From assembly GCF_014083985.1 (NCBI RefSeq), contig NZ_CP046907.1:3634501-3698500 (forward strand): DNA of 64,000 bases, in the 5' to 3' direction. Of the stretch, positions 24,569-33,464 are shown piece after piece. Origin of the DNA: Streptomyces sp. SCUT-3 (GTDB lineage Bacteria; Actinomycetota; Actinomycetes; Streptomycetales; Streptomycetaceae). Every line of letters begins with the position of its first letter. Position 1 is the stretch's first letter. The translations under genes and the position numbers were made by a program. The notes under the pieces were generated by a model. That model saw only the letters and a list, made by a program, of their open reading frames with translations, was not told where the DNA came from and searched no databases.

Positions 24569-27500
24569 TCAGGGTGCGGGCCGGGGCGGGAGCGGCGGCC
24601 GACTGCGGTCCGGGAGGCCGGACAGTCCGGGCGGGCCGGACACCGGGTGTTCCTCCAGCAGCTCCAGCGCCGTGCGGACCGCCGCCGACAGCTGCGAGTT
24701 CCTGCCCTCGGCCCAGTCCACGGGGGTGCGCAGCACCTCGATGTCCGGCTCCACCCCGTGGTTCTCGACCGACCAGCCGTAGGCGTCGAACCAGGCGGCG
24801 TTCATGGGCACGGTGATGACCGTGCCGTCGCCCAGGCGGTGCCGCCCGGTCGTCCCGACCACCCCGCCCCAGGTGCGGACGCCCACCACGGGCCCCAGGC
24901 CCAGGAGCTTGAACGCGGCGGTGATCATGTCCCCGTCGGAGGAGGTGGCCTCGTCCGCCAGCGCCACCACCGGGCCGCGCGGGGCGTTCGAGGCGTACGA
25001 GACGGGCTCGGCGTCGCGGGTGTGGTCCCAGCCGAGGATCGTGCGGGTCAGCTTGTCCACCACCAGCTCGCTGATGTGGCCGCCCGCGTTGCCGCGCACG
25101 TCCACGATCAGCGCGGGCAGGGAGACCTCGGTCCGCAGGTCCCGGTTGAACTGGGCCCAGCCGGAACCGCCCATGTCCGGGATGTGCAGGTAGCCGCAGC
25201 GCCCCCCGCTCGTCTCCCGCACCACCCGGCGCCGGTGGGCCACCCAGTCCTGGTAGCGCAGGGCCCGGTCGTCGACCAGCGGGACCACCGCGACGCGGCG
25301 CGGCGGACGCGGCGGGCGCGGCGGGTCGGAGGGGGCGGGGGCGAACGTCAGCTCCACGGTGGTCCCGCCCGCACCGGACAGCAGCGGCCAGGGGCCGGCC
25401 GACGGGTCGACCGGGCGGCCGTCGACGCGGACCAGCAGGTCGCCCTCGCGGACGCCGGTGCCGGCGAGCGGGGAACGGGCCCGCGGGTCCGACGACTCCC
25501 CCGGCAGGATCCGCGCGACGGCCCACGAACCGTCGGGGGTGCGGCGGAAGTCGGCGCCGAGCAGACCGATGGGCCGCTGGTAGTGCGGCGGCCCCTCGCT
25601 GCGCCGGGACGGGGTGACGTAGGCGTGCGAGGTGCCCAGCTCGCCCATGACCTCGCGCAGCAGGTCGGCGAACTCGCCGGGCGAGGCGACCCGTTCGACC
25701 AGCGGCCGGTACTGCTCCAGCACGGCCGGCCAGTCGATTCCGCCCATTCCCGGGTCCCAGAAGTGGTCCCGCACGATCCGGCCGGCCTCCGCGTACGCCT
25801 GCCGCCACTCCGCCGCCGGGTCGGCCTCGTGCAGGATCCGCCGCAGGTCGACCACGACCTCCGCGGAGGCGTCCCGCTCGGTCGCCGGCACCACCCGCAG
25901 CTCGCCCGCGTCCTCCACCACCAGGTGCATGCCGTCCCCGCCGACCCGGAACCGGTCGACGTGCGCGGCCAGCTCGGTGCGCACGCCCTTGGCCGGGTCG
26001 AAGTGCTCCAGGGCCGGACGCCCCGAGGTGTCCGCCGGGTTGGCGAAGGTCTCGCCCAGCACGCCGGAGAGCGGCCACCGCAGCCAGACCAGCCCGCCGT
26101 GGACCGGCGCCAGCGAGGAGTACTTCGAGGCGGACACCGGGAACGGCACCACCCGGCTCGCCAGCCCCTCCGGCTCCACCACCACCCGGCCGTCCCCGCC
26201 AGACCCGCCGGGGACCGCCCCGGCGCCGCCCGGCCTGCCGTCCACCGGCAGCGCGAACGGCGACGGGACGTCCGCGGACAGCGGCACCAGGTAAGGACGG
26301 CACCCGAGCGGGAACGACAGGTCGCCGGTGTGCACGTCGTAGACCGGGTCGAACCCCCGCCAGGACAGGAACGCCAGGTACTTGCCGTCCCGGGTGAACA
26401 CCGGCTGCTCGTCCTCGAACCGGTCGTCCGTCACGTCGACCAGGCGGCGCTCCCCGGACAGCTCCGCCATCCTGATCCGGCGCAGGGAGCGCCCGACCCC
26501 GGGATGGGACCAGGCCAGCCAGCCGGAGTCGGGCGCGAACGCCAGGTGGCGGACGGGCCCGTTGGACGCCCGGACCAGCTCGGTGACCTCGCCCGTCGCG
26601 GCGGAGACCAGCAGCAGGCGCCCGTCGTGGGCGGCGACGGCCAGGGTGCGGCCGTCGGGGGAGGAGACCAGTTCGCGCACCCTGCCCAGCCGCCCGGCGG
26701 CCAGCCGCACCGCTGCACCGCGGGACGCGCCGGACGGCGTGCCGCGGGACGCGCCGCCCGCTGAGCCGCCCGCCGCGTCGCCCGGGGTGCCGCCCGCCGT
26801 GTCGCGGGAGCCGGGGGAGGTGCCGGGCTCCGGGGGTTCGGCCGCGCCGGCCTGGTCGGCGAAGAGTTCCGCCGGGACTGCGGGGGCCTCCTGCCCGGGC
26901 AGGTCGGCGGTCTCGATCGCGTCCTCCCCCTCCGCGTCGGTGACCCAGGCGACGCGGCCGGAGGTGCCGAGCATCTCCGGCAGCCGGACCCGGACCCCCG
27001 GCACGTCGGAGAGCACCCGCGCCGGACCGTCGCGGTGGGTGATCCAGTACAGGCTGCCGCGCACGCACACCGCGCTCGCGCGGCCCGCGGTGTCGCAGGC
27101 GAAGTCGTCCAGGTTGGCGGCGGCCGGCACCTGGTGGGCGCGGCGGCCGGTGCGCGGCCCGCCGAGGCGGACGTCGAGGCGGCGGGGCACGGCCGCCGGG
27201 TCCTCGAGGTCGTCGGCCAGCCACAGGCCGCCCGCGCACTGGTAGACCACCCGGCGGCCGTCGGTGGAGGCGTGGCGGGCGTAGAACGCGTCGTGGTCGG
27301 TGTGCCGCCGCAGGTCGCTGCCGTCGGCCCGGCAGGAGTAGAGGTTGCCGATGCCCTCGTGGTCGGAGAGGAAGGCGACGCGGCCGGCGACGATCATCGG
27401 GTCGGAGACGCTCCCGCGCAGTCCGGGCAGCAGCCGGGTGCCCTGCAGCCACAGCCGTCCCGTCGCCCCGCCGCGGTACCGCTTCCACGATGCCGGTTCG

Positions 27501-28003
27501 TGGGGCGGGCGGCCGGTGAGCAGCAGCGTCTGCCGCCGGCCCTCCAGGGTGCCGACGGCGATGTCCGAGACCGGCCCCCACGGCTGCCGGGCGCCCGGGC
27601 CGCCCTCGGGCGGCACCGCGTAGGCCCAGGAGAAGTGGGGGAACGGCTGGGCGTGCGAGGAGACGGCCAGCACCTGGTCCCGCGTCCCCTCCCCGGTGCG
27701 GTGCAGCCACCCGCACACCCGGGCGTCGACGCTGCCCCAGTGGGTCAGGCGGCGGGCCGGGCCCCCGCCGACCGGGACGAGGTGGATCTCCGGGTCGAGA
27801 CTGCGCCAGTGCGTGCAGGCGATGGAGGAGCCGTCCGGGGAGAAGCGCGGGGGGCCCGTGCGGGTCCGGTCCGCGGTCAGCCGCCAGGCCCTCGCGGTGC
27901 CGCCGCCGGGAGCCAGGGGGGCCAGCCACAGGTCGTCCTCGGCGACGAAGCAGAGCAGGTCGCCGTGGAGGTGCGGGAACCTCAGGTACGCCTCGTCGCT
28001 CAC
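24569..28003 (-). CDS. tricorn-type S41 protease
   Basis: A 1144-aa protein, close to the usual length of tricorn protease homologues (about 1050-1100). The N-terminal ~690 residues form WD/propeller-like repeats (AYLRFPHLHGDLLCFVAEDD at the start; RGSVSDPMIVAGRVAFLSDHE and similar blades). A low-complexity Ala/Gly/Pro/Ser insert (~385-430) lies between propellers. A C1/PDZ region follows (IGLLGADFRRTPDGSWAV, AGTGVREGDLLVRVDGRPV), then the S41 core with the nucleophile region DEATSSDGDMI and GVRTWGGVVGT. These enzymes degrade peptides released by the proteasome. GTG at 28003 was chosen by the conserved SDEAYLRF start; the ribosome site is weak. Divergent from the metal-transport operon. Confidence 0.92.
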   Translation of the reverse strand: MSDEAYLRFPHLHGDLLCFVAEDDLWLAPLAPGGGTARAWRLTADRTRTGPPRFSPDGSSIACTHWRSLDPEIHLVPVGGGPARRLTHWGSVDARVCGWLHRTGEGTRDQVLAVSSHAQPFPHFSWAYAVPPEGGPGARQPWGPVSDIAVGTLEGRRQTLLLTGRPPHEPASWKRYRGGATGRLWLQGTRLLPGLRGSVSDPMIVAGRVAFLSDHEGIGNLYSCRADGSDLRRHTDHDAFYARHASTDGRRVVYQCAGGLWLADDLEDPAAVPRRLDVRLGGPRTGRRAHQVPAAANLDDFACDTAGRASAVCVRGSLYWITHRDGPARVLSDVPGVRVRLPEMLGTSGRVAWVTDAEGEDAIETADLPGQEAPAVPAELFADQAGAAEPPEPGTSPGSRDTAGGTPGDAAGGSAGGASRGTPSGASRGAAVRLAAGRLGRVRELVSSPDGRTLAVAAHDGRLLLVSAATGEVTELVRASNGPVRHLAFAPDSGWLAWSHPGVGRSLRRIRMAELSGERRLVDVTDDRFEDEQPVFTRDGKYLAFLSWRGFDPVYDVHTGDLSFPLGCRPYLVPLSADVPSPFALPVDGRPGGAGAVPGGSGGDGRVVVEPEGLASRVVPFPVSASKYSSLAPVHGGLVWLRWPLSGVLGETFANPADTSGRPALEHFDPAKGVRTELAAHVDRFRVGGDGMHLVVEDAGELRVVPATERDASAEVVVDLRRILHEADPAAEWRQAYAEAGRIVRDHFWDPGMGGIDWPAVLEQYRPLVERVASPGEFADLLREVMGELGTSHAYVTPSRRSEGPPHYQRPIGLLGADFRRTPDGSWAVARILPGESSDPRARSPLAGTGVREGDLLVRVDGRPVDPSAGPWPLLSGAGGTTVELTFAPAPSDPPRPPRPPRRVAVVPLVDDRALRYQDWVAHRRRVVRETSGGRCGYLHIPDMGGSGWAQFNRDLRTEVSLPALIVDVRGNAGGHISELVVDKLTRTILGWDHTRDAEPVSYASNAPRGPVVALADEATSSDGDMITAAFKLLGLGPVVGVRTWGGVVGTTGRHRLGDGTVITVPMNAAWFDAYGWSVENHGVEPDIEVLRTPVDWAEGRNSQLSAAVRTALELLEEHPVSGPPGLSGLPDRSRPPLPPRPAP

Positions 28004-28098
28004 CCACCCATGGTTCGCGGCCCGCCGGGAGCGGGCAACTCGGTGCGCGGAGAGCACGCGGCTGCGGCGAGAAGCACGGAAGAGCGGTGCGGAAGCTC

Positions 28099-28115
28099 TT
28101 GCAACAGGGTTGCAA
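28099..28115. promoter_or_regulatory. Nur box (nickel-responsive Fur-family operator)
   Basis: TTGCAA-CAGGG-TTGCAA: two hexamers with 5-nt spacing, an exact match to the Nur consensus tTGCaa-N5-ttGCAA described for Streptomyces coelicolor. It lies 45 bp before cbiM and overlaps its probable -35. Nur binds with nickel and represses nickel uptake genes, so the operon downstream is most likely a nickel importer. Confidence 0.85.
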
Positions 28116-28137
28116 CAGGGCATTACCATCGTATGGT
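28110..28137 (+). promoter_or_regulatory. probable promoter of the CbiMQO operon
   Basis: TTGCAA (28110-28115) and TATGGT (28132-28137) are separated by 16 bp, a good vegetative -35/-10 pair. The -35 is also the right half of the Nur box, so bound Nur would block polymerase. The -10 lies in an ACCAT-CGT-ATGGT dyad (28125-28137). Predicted leader is about 17 nt. Confidence 0.6.
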
Positions 28138-28160
28138 CCAACAACCTGGAGAGGCCGGCG

Positions 28161-28868
28161 ATGCACGTACCCGACGGATTCATCGACGCACCCGTCTCCG
28201 TGGCCACGGGGGTCGTCGCCGCGGCCGGCGTGGCCGTGGCCCTGCGAGGCTCCCGCCGCGAGCTGGACGACCGGACCGCGCCGCTGGCCGGCCTGGTGGC
28301 GGCGTTCGTCTTCGCCGCCCAGATGCTCAACTTCCCCGTGGCGGCCGGCACCAGCGGGCACCTGCTGGGCGGTGCGCTGGCCGCGATCCTGGTGGGGCCG
28401 TGGACGGGCATCCTGTGCGTGTCCGTGGTGCTGCTGATGCAGGCGGTCCTGTTCGCCGACGGCGGGCTGACCGCGCTCGGCGTCAACATCACGGACATGG
28501 CCCTGGTCACCGTCGTCGTCGCCTACGGGCTCTTCCGGCTGCTGGTGAAGACCCTGCCGCGGACCCGGGCGAGCGTCACCGCGGCCTCGTTCGTCGCCGC
28601 CCTGGTCTCCGTGCCGGCCTCGGCCCTGGCGTTCACCGGCTTCTACGCCCTCGGCGGCACCACCGACGTGCCGATGGGCACGGTCGCCGGCGCGATGGTC
28701 GGCGTGCACGTCCTGATCGGCCTGGGCGAGGCGGCGATCACCGCGCTGACCGTCGGCGCGGTCGTGGCCGTGCGGCCGGACCTGGTGTACGGCGCGCGTG
28801 ACCTCGTGGCCCCCCTGGAACTGCGCACCGCCCCTGCCGGGAACGGCACCGAGACGAAGGCGGCCTGA
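28161..28868 (+). CDS. CbiM/NikM-type ECF transporter substrate-binding membrane protein
   Basis: A 235-aa polytopic protein. The N-terminal MHVPDGFIDAPVS is the hallmark of CbiM/NikM, whose free N-terminus and His2 coordinate Co2+ or Ni2+. QMLNFPVAAGTSGHLLGG is the second family signature and also carries a conserved His. About 6-7 transmembrane segments follow. ATG at 28161 with GGAG upstream. First gene of an M-PDGLE-Q-O operon under a Nur box, so nickel is the expected substrate. Confidence 0.95.
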   Translation: MHVPDGFIDAPVSVATGVVAAAGVAVALRGSRRELDDRTAPLAGLVAAFVFAAQMLNFPVAAGTSGHLLGGALAAILVGPWTGILCVSVVLLMQAVLFADGGLTALGVNITDMALVTVVVAYGLFRLLVKTLPRTRASVTAASFVAALVSVPASALAFTGFYALGGTTDVPMGTVAGAMVGVHVLIGLGEAAITALTVGAVVAVRPDLVYGARDLVAPLELRTAPAGNGTETKAA

Positions 28869-28872
28869 CACC

Positions 28873-29316
28873 GTGGACACCAACGCCAACGCCAACGCCA
28901 ACGCCAGTGCCGGCACCGGGACCGCCGTCGGTGCCGGAACCGCCGTCGGCAACGGCGGGCGGAGCGCGCGGACCCTGTGGGTCGTCGGCGTCGTGCTCGC
29001 GCTCGTCCTGGCCGGTTTCGTGAGCTTCTACGCCTCCTCGTCCCCCGACGGGCTGGAGAAGGTCGCGGCCGACCACGGCATCGACGAGAAGGCCGAGGAG
29101 CACGCCCTCGGGAACTCCCCGCTGGCGGACTACCGAACCGAGGACGTCGACGACGCGCGCCTGTCCGGCGGCCTCGCCGGAGTGGTCGGCGTCGGCGCGA
29201 CGCTGGCCGTCGGCACCGGTGTCTTCTGGCTGGTCCGCCGCCGCCCGGCAGCCCCGGCCGCCCGGAACGCCTCCTCCGCCCCGGCCCCGGCCGCCGACAC
29301 GCGCCCGAAGGTCTGA
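28873..29316 (+). CDS. PDGLE-domain (CbiN-like) component of metal ECF transporter
   Basis: A 147-aa membrane protein. Two transmembrane helices (about 34-52 and 95-118) enclose an extracytoplasmic loop with the SSPDGLEKVAADHGI signature. PDGLE proteins replace or are fused to CbiN in many Ni/Co ECF transporters. The N-terminus NANANANAS comes from a tandem AACGCC hexamer (about 28880-28903), and TAVGAGTAVGNG is a second repeat; both lie before TM1 and may vary in length. GTG at 28873, 5 nt after the cbiM stop. Confidence 0.9.
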   Translation: MDTNANANANASAGTGTAVGAGTAVGNGGRSARTLWVVGVVLALVLAGFVSFYASSSPDGLEKVAADHGIDEKAEEHALGNSPLADYRTEDVDDARLSGGLAGVVGVGATLAVGTGVFWLVRRRPAAPAARNASSAPAPAADTRPKV

Positions 29317-29317
29317 C

Positions 29318-30082
29318 GTGGGAGCCGGGCACGCGCACAGGCTCTACCGCGAGGGCTCCTCGCCGGTGCACCGGCTGCCGCCGCACTGCAAGATCGCCGC
29401 GACGTTCCTCTTCGTGCTGGTCGTCGTCTCCACGCCGCGCGAGGCGTTCGCGGCGTTCGCGGGCCACGCGGTGCTCCTGGGCACGGTGGCGGTGCTGGCC
29501 CGCGTCCCGGCGGGCTTCCTGCTGAAGCGGCTGCTGATCGAGGTGCCCTTCGTGGGCTTCGCGGTGCTGCTGCCGTTCGTCGCCCGGGGCGAGCAGATCG
29601 AGGTGCTGGGGCTGTCGCTGAGCGTCTCCGGCCTGTGGGGGGCGTGGAACATCCTGGTCAAGGGCACCCTGGGCGTCGCCGCGTCCGTCCTGCTGGCGTC
29701 CACCACCGAACTGCGCGAGCTGCTGCTGGGCCTGCAGCGGCTGCGGATGCCCCCGACCCTGGTGCAGATCGCCTCGTTCATGATCCGCTACATGGACGTG
29801 GTCTCCGGGGAGATGCGGCGGATGCGGATCGCCCGCGAGTCCCGGGGCTTCGAGACCCGCGGGATCCGGCAGTGGAGCGTGCTCGCCAAGTCCGCGGGAG
29901 CCCTGTTCATCCGCTCCTACGAGCGGGGAGAGCGGGTCCACCTGGCCATGGTCAGCCGCGGCTACGCGGGGACGATGCCGGTGATCGACGCGGCCGTCGC
30001 GAGCCGCGCCCAGTGGGCGCGGGCCTGTGCGCTGCCGGCCGCCGCGCTCGGCGTGTGCCTGATGGGATGGTTGGTCCCGTGA
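29318..30082 (+). CDS. CbiQ-type ECF transporter T component
   Basis: A 254-aa integral membrane protein. Several transmembrane helices and the conserved coupling motifs IARESRGFETRG and MVSRGYAGTMP, which contact the ATPase grooves, identify it as CbiQ/NikQ. The early PPHCKIAATFLFVL stretch is also typical of the family. GTG at 29318 is 2 nt after the PDGLE stop, and its stop overlaps the ATPase start (GTGA). Confidence 0.93.
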   Translation: MGAGHAHRLYREGSSPVHRLPPHCKIAATFLFVLVVVSTPREAFAAFAGHAVLLGTVAVLARVPAGFLLKRLLIEVPFVGFAVLLPFVARGEQIEVLGLSLSVSGLWGAWNILVKGTLGVAASVLLASTTELRELLLGLQRLRMPPTLVQIASFMIRYMDVVSGEMRRMRIARESRGFETRGIRQWSVLAKSAGALFIRSYERGERVHLAMVSRGYAGTMPVIDAAVASRAQWARACALPAAALGVCLMGWLVP

Positions 30083-30858
30083 ACGCTTCCTCCTCCCCCT
30101 CCGCTTCCCCCGTCCCCTCGCTGGAGGTCACCGGGCTCGCGTACGCCTACCCCGACGGGCACCAGGCCCTCTTCGGCGTCGACCTGACCGTCGGCGCGGG
30201 CGAGCGGGTCGCCCTGCTGGGTCCGAACGGGGCGGGCAAGACCACCCTGGTCCTCCACCTCAACGGCATCCTCACCGGTGGCCTGGGCGGGGTGCGGGTC
30301 GGCGGGCTGCCGGTGGAGAAGAAGAACCTCGCGGAGATCCGCCGGCGGGTCGGGATCGTCTTCCAGGATCCGGACGACCAGCTCTTCATGCCCACCGTCC
30401 GGGAGGACGTGGCCTTCGGCCCGGCCGCCTCCGGGCTGCGCGGACCGGAGCTGGAGGCCCGGGTCCGGCGGGCGCTGGAGCAGGTCGGCATGGAGGAGTT
30501 CGCCGACCGGCCGCCGCACCACCTGTCCTTCGGGCAGCGGCGGCGGGTGGCGGTGGCGACGGTGCTCGCCATGGAGCCGCAGATCCTCGTCCTGGACGAG
30601 CCCTCGTCCAACCTCGACCCGGCGTCCCGCCGGGAGCTCGCCGACATCCTGCGGTCCCTGGACGTGACGGTGCTCATGGTCACGCACGACCTGCCGTACG
30701 CGCTGGAGCTGTGCCCGCGCTCGGTGGTGCTCTCGGGCGGGGTGATCGCCGCCGACGGGCCCACCCGGGACCTGCTGTGCGACGAGGAGCTGATGCGCCG
30801 GCACCGGCTGGAGCTGCCCTTCGGCTTCGACCCGAGGACGGTCACCGTCCCGGCGTGA
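30079..30858 (+). CDS. CbiO-type ECF transporter ATPase
   Basis: A 259-aa ABC ATPase. Walker A GPNGAGKTTL, Q-loop VFQDPDDQLF (the D-P-D-D-Q form typical of ECF ATPases), signature LSFGQRRRVAVA, Walker B ILVLDEPSSNLDP and switch His in MVTHDLPYAL are all present. GTG at 30079 overlaps the CbiQ stop. It energises nickel/cobalt uptake with the preceding three proteins. A single ATPase gene implies a homodimer. Confidence 0.95.
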   Translation: MNASSSPSASPVPSLEVTGLAYAYPDGHQALFGVDLTVGAGERVALLGPNGAGKTTLVLHLNGILTGGLGGVRVGGLPVEKKNLAEIRRRVGIVFQDPDDQLFMPTVREDVAFGPAASGLRGPELEARVRRALEQVGMEEFADRPPHHLSFGQRRRVAVATVLAMEPQILVLDEPSSNLDPASRRELADILRSLDVTVLMVTHDLPYALELCPRSVVLSGGVIAADGPTRDLLCDEELMRRHRLELPFGFDPRTVTVPA

Positions 30859-30900
30859 CGGCGCTCCCGCCGGGGCGGGGGACGCGGACAGCACGAAGCA

Positions 30901-30936
30901 CGGGGCGCTTCCGCCCCCCACGGTGGAAGCGCCCCG
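30901..30936 (+). terminator. terminator of the metal-transport operon
   Basis: A perfect 12-bp stem (30901-30912 with 30925-30936) and 12-nt loop, 42 nt after the CbiO stop. Confidence 0.8.
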
Positions 30937-31124
30937 GTCCGTACCGCCCTGTGAGGCAGGCAACAGAACTGTCCCACGTTCAACGTCTCTCAGGGAAGAG
31001 GCAGGATGTGGTGAAGAGACCCGGTGCGTGCCCGCCGACGCACGCGTGCACCATGGAGGGGTGAGCGACGGCCGCCCCCGGGCGGCCGTCGCCGTGCGGA
31101 CAGCCGACCAGGAGAGCAGGAACA

Positions 31125-32435
31125 GTGGAGCAGGTCCGGATCCACGGAGCCGTGGACGACGGCTACGAGGCCGTCCGTGAGGCGTTCGCCGCCAACTTCG
31201 CGGAGCGCGGCGAGCGCGGTGCGGCGTTCGCCCTCTACCGCGACGGGCGCAAGGTCGTGGACCTGTGGGGCGGCACCGCCGACGCCGCAGCCGACGCAGG
31301 CACCGACGCCGCAGCCGGAACCGACGCCGGAACCGACGCCGGAACCGGCGTTGACGCAGGCGGGGCGGCCGGCGCCGAGCCCTGGCGGGCGGGAACGGCG
31401 CAGATCGTGCGCTCCGCCACCAAGGGCCCCGCGGCCGCCTGCCTGCTCCTGCTGTCCCAGCGGGGCCTGCTGGACCTGGACGCCCCGGTGGGCACCTACT
31501 GGCCCGAGTTCAAGGCGGCCGGCAAGGACCGCCTCCCGGTGCGCCACCTGCTGTCCCACCGGGCCGGCCTGCCGGCCCTGGACACCCCGCTCACCCCCGC
31601 GCAGGCCGTCGACGGCGTCAGCGGACCCGCGGCGGTCGCCGCGCAGCGCCCGCAGTGGGAACCCGGCACCGCGCACGGCTACCACGCGCACACCTTCGGC
31701 TGGCTGGTCGGCGAACTGGTGCTGCGCGTCACCGGGCGCACCCTGGGGCGCTGGCTGGCCGAGGAGATCGCGGGCCCGCTGGGCCTGGACCTGTGGGTCG
31801 GCCTGCCCGAGGAGATGCGGCACCGGGCCGGCCGGGTCGCCGAGACCGCTCCCCCCGCACCGCGGACCGGCACGGGCCGGGGCTTCGACCCCGCCCTGCG
31901 GATGCGGCCCAAGAGGTCCGTCACCGAGGCGTGGTCCGACCCGGATTCGCTCACCCGCCGCGCGTTCGCCGCGATCACCCCGTCCCCCGACGAGAACGAC
32001 CCCGCCTACCGGGCGGCCGAACTCCCCTCCTCCAACGGCATCGCCACCGCCCGCGCGCTGGCCCGCTTCTACGCCGCCCTCCTGGGGGACGTCGAGGGCG
32101 AGGGGGAGGGGTCGGCCGCGTCCGGCGGCGCCCGGCGGCTGTTCGCCCCGGCCACGCTCACCGCGATGCGGACCGAGGAGTCGGCCGGCCCGGACCGCGT
32201 GCTGGTGGTCGGCACCCGCTTCGGCCTGGGCTGCATGCTGCACGGCCCGGCGTCGCCGATGTCCTCCCCGGCGGCCTTCGGCCACCCGGGCCGCGGCGGC
32301 TCCCTCGGCTTCGCCGACCCGGACCTCGGCATCGGCTTCGGCTACGTCACCAACGGACTGCAGCCCACCGTGACCGCCGACCCGCGCGCCCAGGCGCTGG
32401 TGCGGGCCGTCCGCAAGTCCCTCCGGGAACACTGA
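31125..32435 (+). CDS. beta-lactamase-fold serine hydrolase (EstB/class C-like)
   Basis: A 436-aa protein of the beta-lactamase/esterase family. Nucleophile motif S-x-x-K is Ser97-ATK100; the Tyr motif is Y-H-A-H (GTAHGYHAHTFGW) and a C-terminal FGHPGRGGSLG resembles the H/K-x-G motif. No signal peptide, so a cytoplasmic esterase is more likely than a penicillin-degrading enzyme. Residues ~52-86 are an Ala/Asp/Gly/Thr-rich insert from a short tandem repeat (units like GTDAAA, GTDAG) absent from usual family members. GTG at 31125 with GGAGAGCAGG upstream. Stand-alone gene; the SDR follows after ~105 nt. Confidence 0.88.
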   Translation: MEQVRIHGAVDDGYEAVREAFAANFAERGERGAAFALYRDGRKVVDLWGGTADAAADAGTDAAAGTDAGTDAGTGVDAGGAAGAEPWRAGTAQIVRSATKGPAAACLLLLSQRGLLDLDAPVGTYWPEFKAAGKDRLPVRHLLSHRAGLPALDTPLTPAQAVDGVSGPAAVAAQRPQWEPGTAHGYHAHTFGWLVGELVLRVTGRTLGRWLAEEIAGPLGLDLWVGLPEEMRHRAGRVAETAPPAPRTGTGRGFDPALRMRPKRSVTEAWSDPDSLTRRAFAAITPSPDENDPAYRAAELPSSNGIATARALARFYAALLGDVEGEGEGSAASGGARRLFAPATLTAMRTEESAGPDRVLVVGTRFGLGCMLHGPASPMSSPAAFGHPGRGGSLGFADPDLGIGFGYVTNGLQPTVTADPRAQALVRAVRKSLREH

Positions 32436-32540
32436 CCCCGGAGGGCCGGTCCACTCCGTCCGGGCCGGTCCGCTCCGTCTGATCCGCGACGGGGCGGGGA
32501 ACAACCGGTGGAGGACTCACCGACCGGACGGAGACGGACA

Positions 32541-33323
32541 GTGGCGCGGTTCGACGGACACGGAGTACTGGTCACCGGCGCGGGCCGGGGCATCGGCGAG
32601 GCGACGGCGCACCGCCTGGCCGCCGAGGGGGCCCGGGTGCTGGTCACCGACCTCGACCCGGAGCGCGCGCGCCGGACCGCCGCCGCGGTCGCCGCGGCCG
32701 GCGGACGTGCGCACGCGCGGCAGTGCGACGTCACCGACCGCGCGTCCGTCGCCGGGGCGGTGGAGGAGGCGGTGGAGCGTTTCGGCGGCCTCGACGTCCT
32801 GGTCAACAACGCCTACGCCAACCACCCCGACCCCGTGTACGGCACGCCCGAGGAGCAGGTCGAGCGGGAGTGGGAGGAGATCGTCGGGGCCACGCTGACC
32901 GGCGCCCACCGCTGCACGCGGGCCGCCCTGCCGCACCTGGCCGCCTCCGGGCGCGGCGCTGTGGTGAGCATCGGCTCGGTCAACGGCATGCTCGGCCTGG
33001 GCGGGCACGCCTACAGCGCGGCCAAGGCGGGGCTGGCGAGCCTGACCCGCACCATGGCGGTCGAGCACGCCGAACGCGGCGTGCGGGTCAACCTGGTGGC
33101 CCCCGGGACGGTCGCCACCCCGGTGTGGGAGGGGAGGCCGCAGGTGCTGGAACGCGCGGCCGGCCACTACCCGCTGGGCAGGGTGGGCCGCCCGCAGGAC
33201 ATCGCCGCCGCCGTCGCCTTCCTCGCCTCCTCCGACGCCTCCTGGATCACCGGGGTCGTCCTCCCCGTCGACGGAGGCCTCACCGCGAGCAACCTCGGCC
33301 TGAACCGCGCCATGCAGGACTGA
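32541..33323 (+). CDS. short-chain dehydrogenase/reductase
   Basis: A 260-aa SDR: cofactor motif TGAGRGIG, structural NNAY, catalytic Ser (SIGSVNG) and Y-S-A-A-K. PVDGGLTASN near the C-terminus is typical of classical SDRs. GTG at 32541 has GGAG 7 nt upstream and places the Rossmann strand at the usual distance; a GTG at 32508 would add 11 residues and cannot be excluded. It may be co-transcribed with the upstream hydrolase. Substrate unknown. Confidence 0.9.
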   Translation: MARFDGHGVLVTGAGRGIGEATAHRLAAEGARVLVTDLDPERARRTAAAVAAAGGRAHARQCDVTDRASVAGAVEEAVERFGGLDVLVNNAYANHPDPVYGTPEEQVEREWEEIVGATLTGAHRCTRAALPHLAASGRGAVVSIGSVNGMLGLGGHAYSAAKAGLASLTRTMAVEHAERGVRVNLVAPGTVATPVWEGRPQVLERAAGHYPLGRVGRPQDIAAAVAFLASSDASWITGVVLPVDGGLTASNLGLNRAMQD

Positions 33324-33392
33324 CAACCGTCCCGCTCGCAGCCCCCCGCACCCCGCGATCCGTCCCGGAGGCCGCGTCCGCCCCGGGCCGGA

Positions 33393-33421
33393 TTGCCCAA
33401 CCCCCGCCCCGGATGTATCTT
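33393..33421 (+). promoter_or_regulatory. vegetative-type promoter of the VOC gene
   Basis: TTGCCC (33393-33398), 17-bp spacer, TATCTT (33416-33421), in an unusually AT-rich stretch that extends to about 33452. Expected transcript start about 33428, giving a ~37-nt leader with GGAGGG before the start codon. Confidence 0.6.
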
Positions 33422-33464
33422 TCTGGTAAGAGGTTCAAATTCGACCAATCATCCGGAGGGCACC

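Noticed and set aside
22086-28952. A 2288-codon minus-strand frame spanning the hydrolase, SDR and tricorn region
   Set aside because: It is antisense to well-supported genes and its composition is Arg/Gly/Pro noise; only the tricorn gene on that strand, in another frame, is real.
30520-30560. Degenerate ABC signature (LSFGQ instead of LSGGQ) in the CbiO-like ATPase
   Set aside because: LSFGQ occurs in many functional ECF ATPases; all other motifs are intact, so it is not a sign of inactivity.
33430-33450. GGTTCAAATTCGACC resembling a tRNA T arm
   Set aside because: The flanking bases do not pair as a 5-bp T stem and no acceptor, D or anticodon arm is present upstream; it is part of the VOC promoter region.
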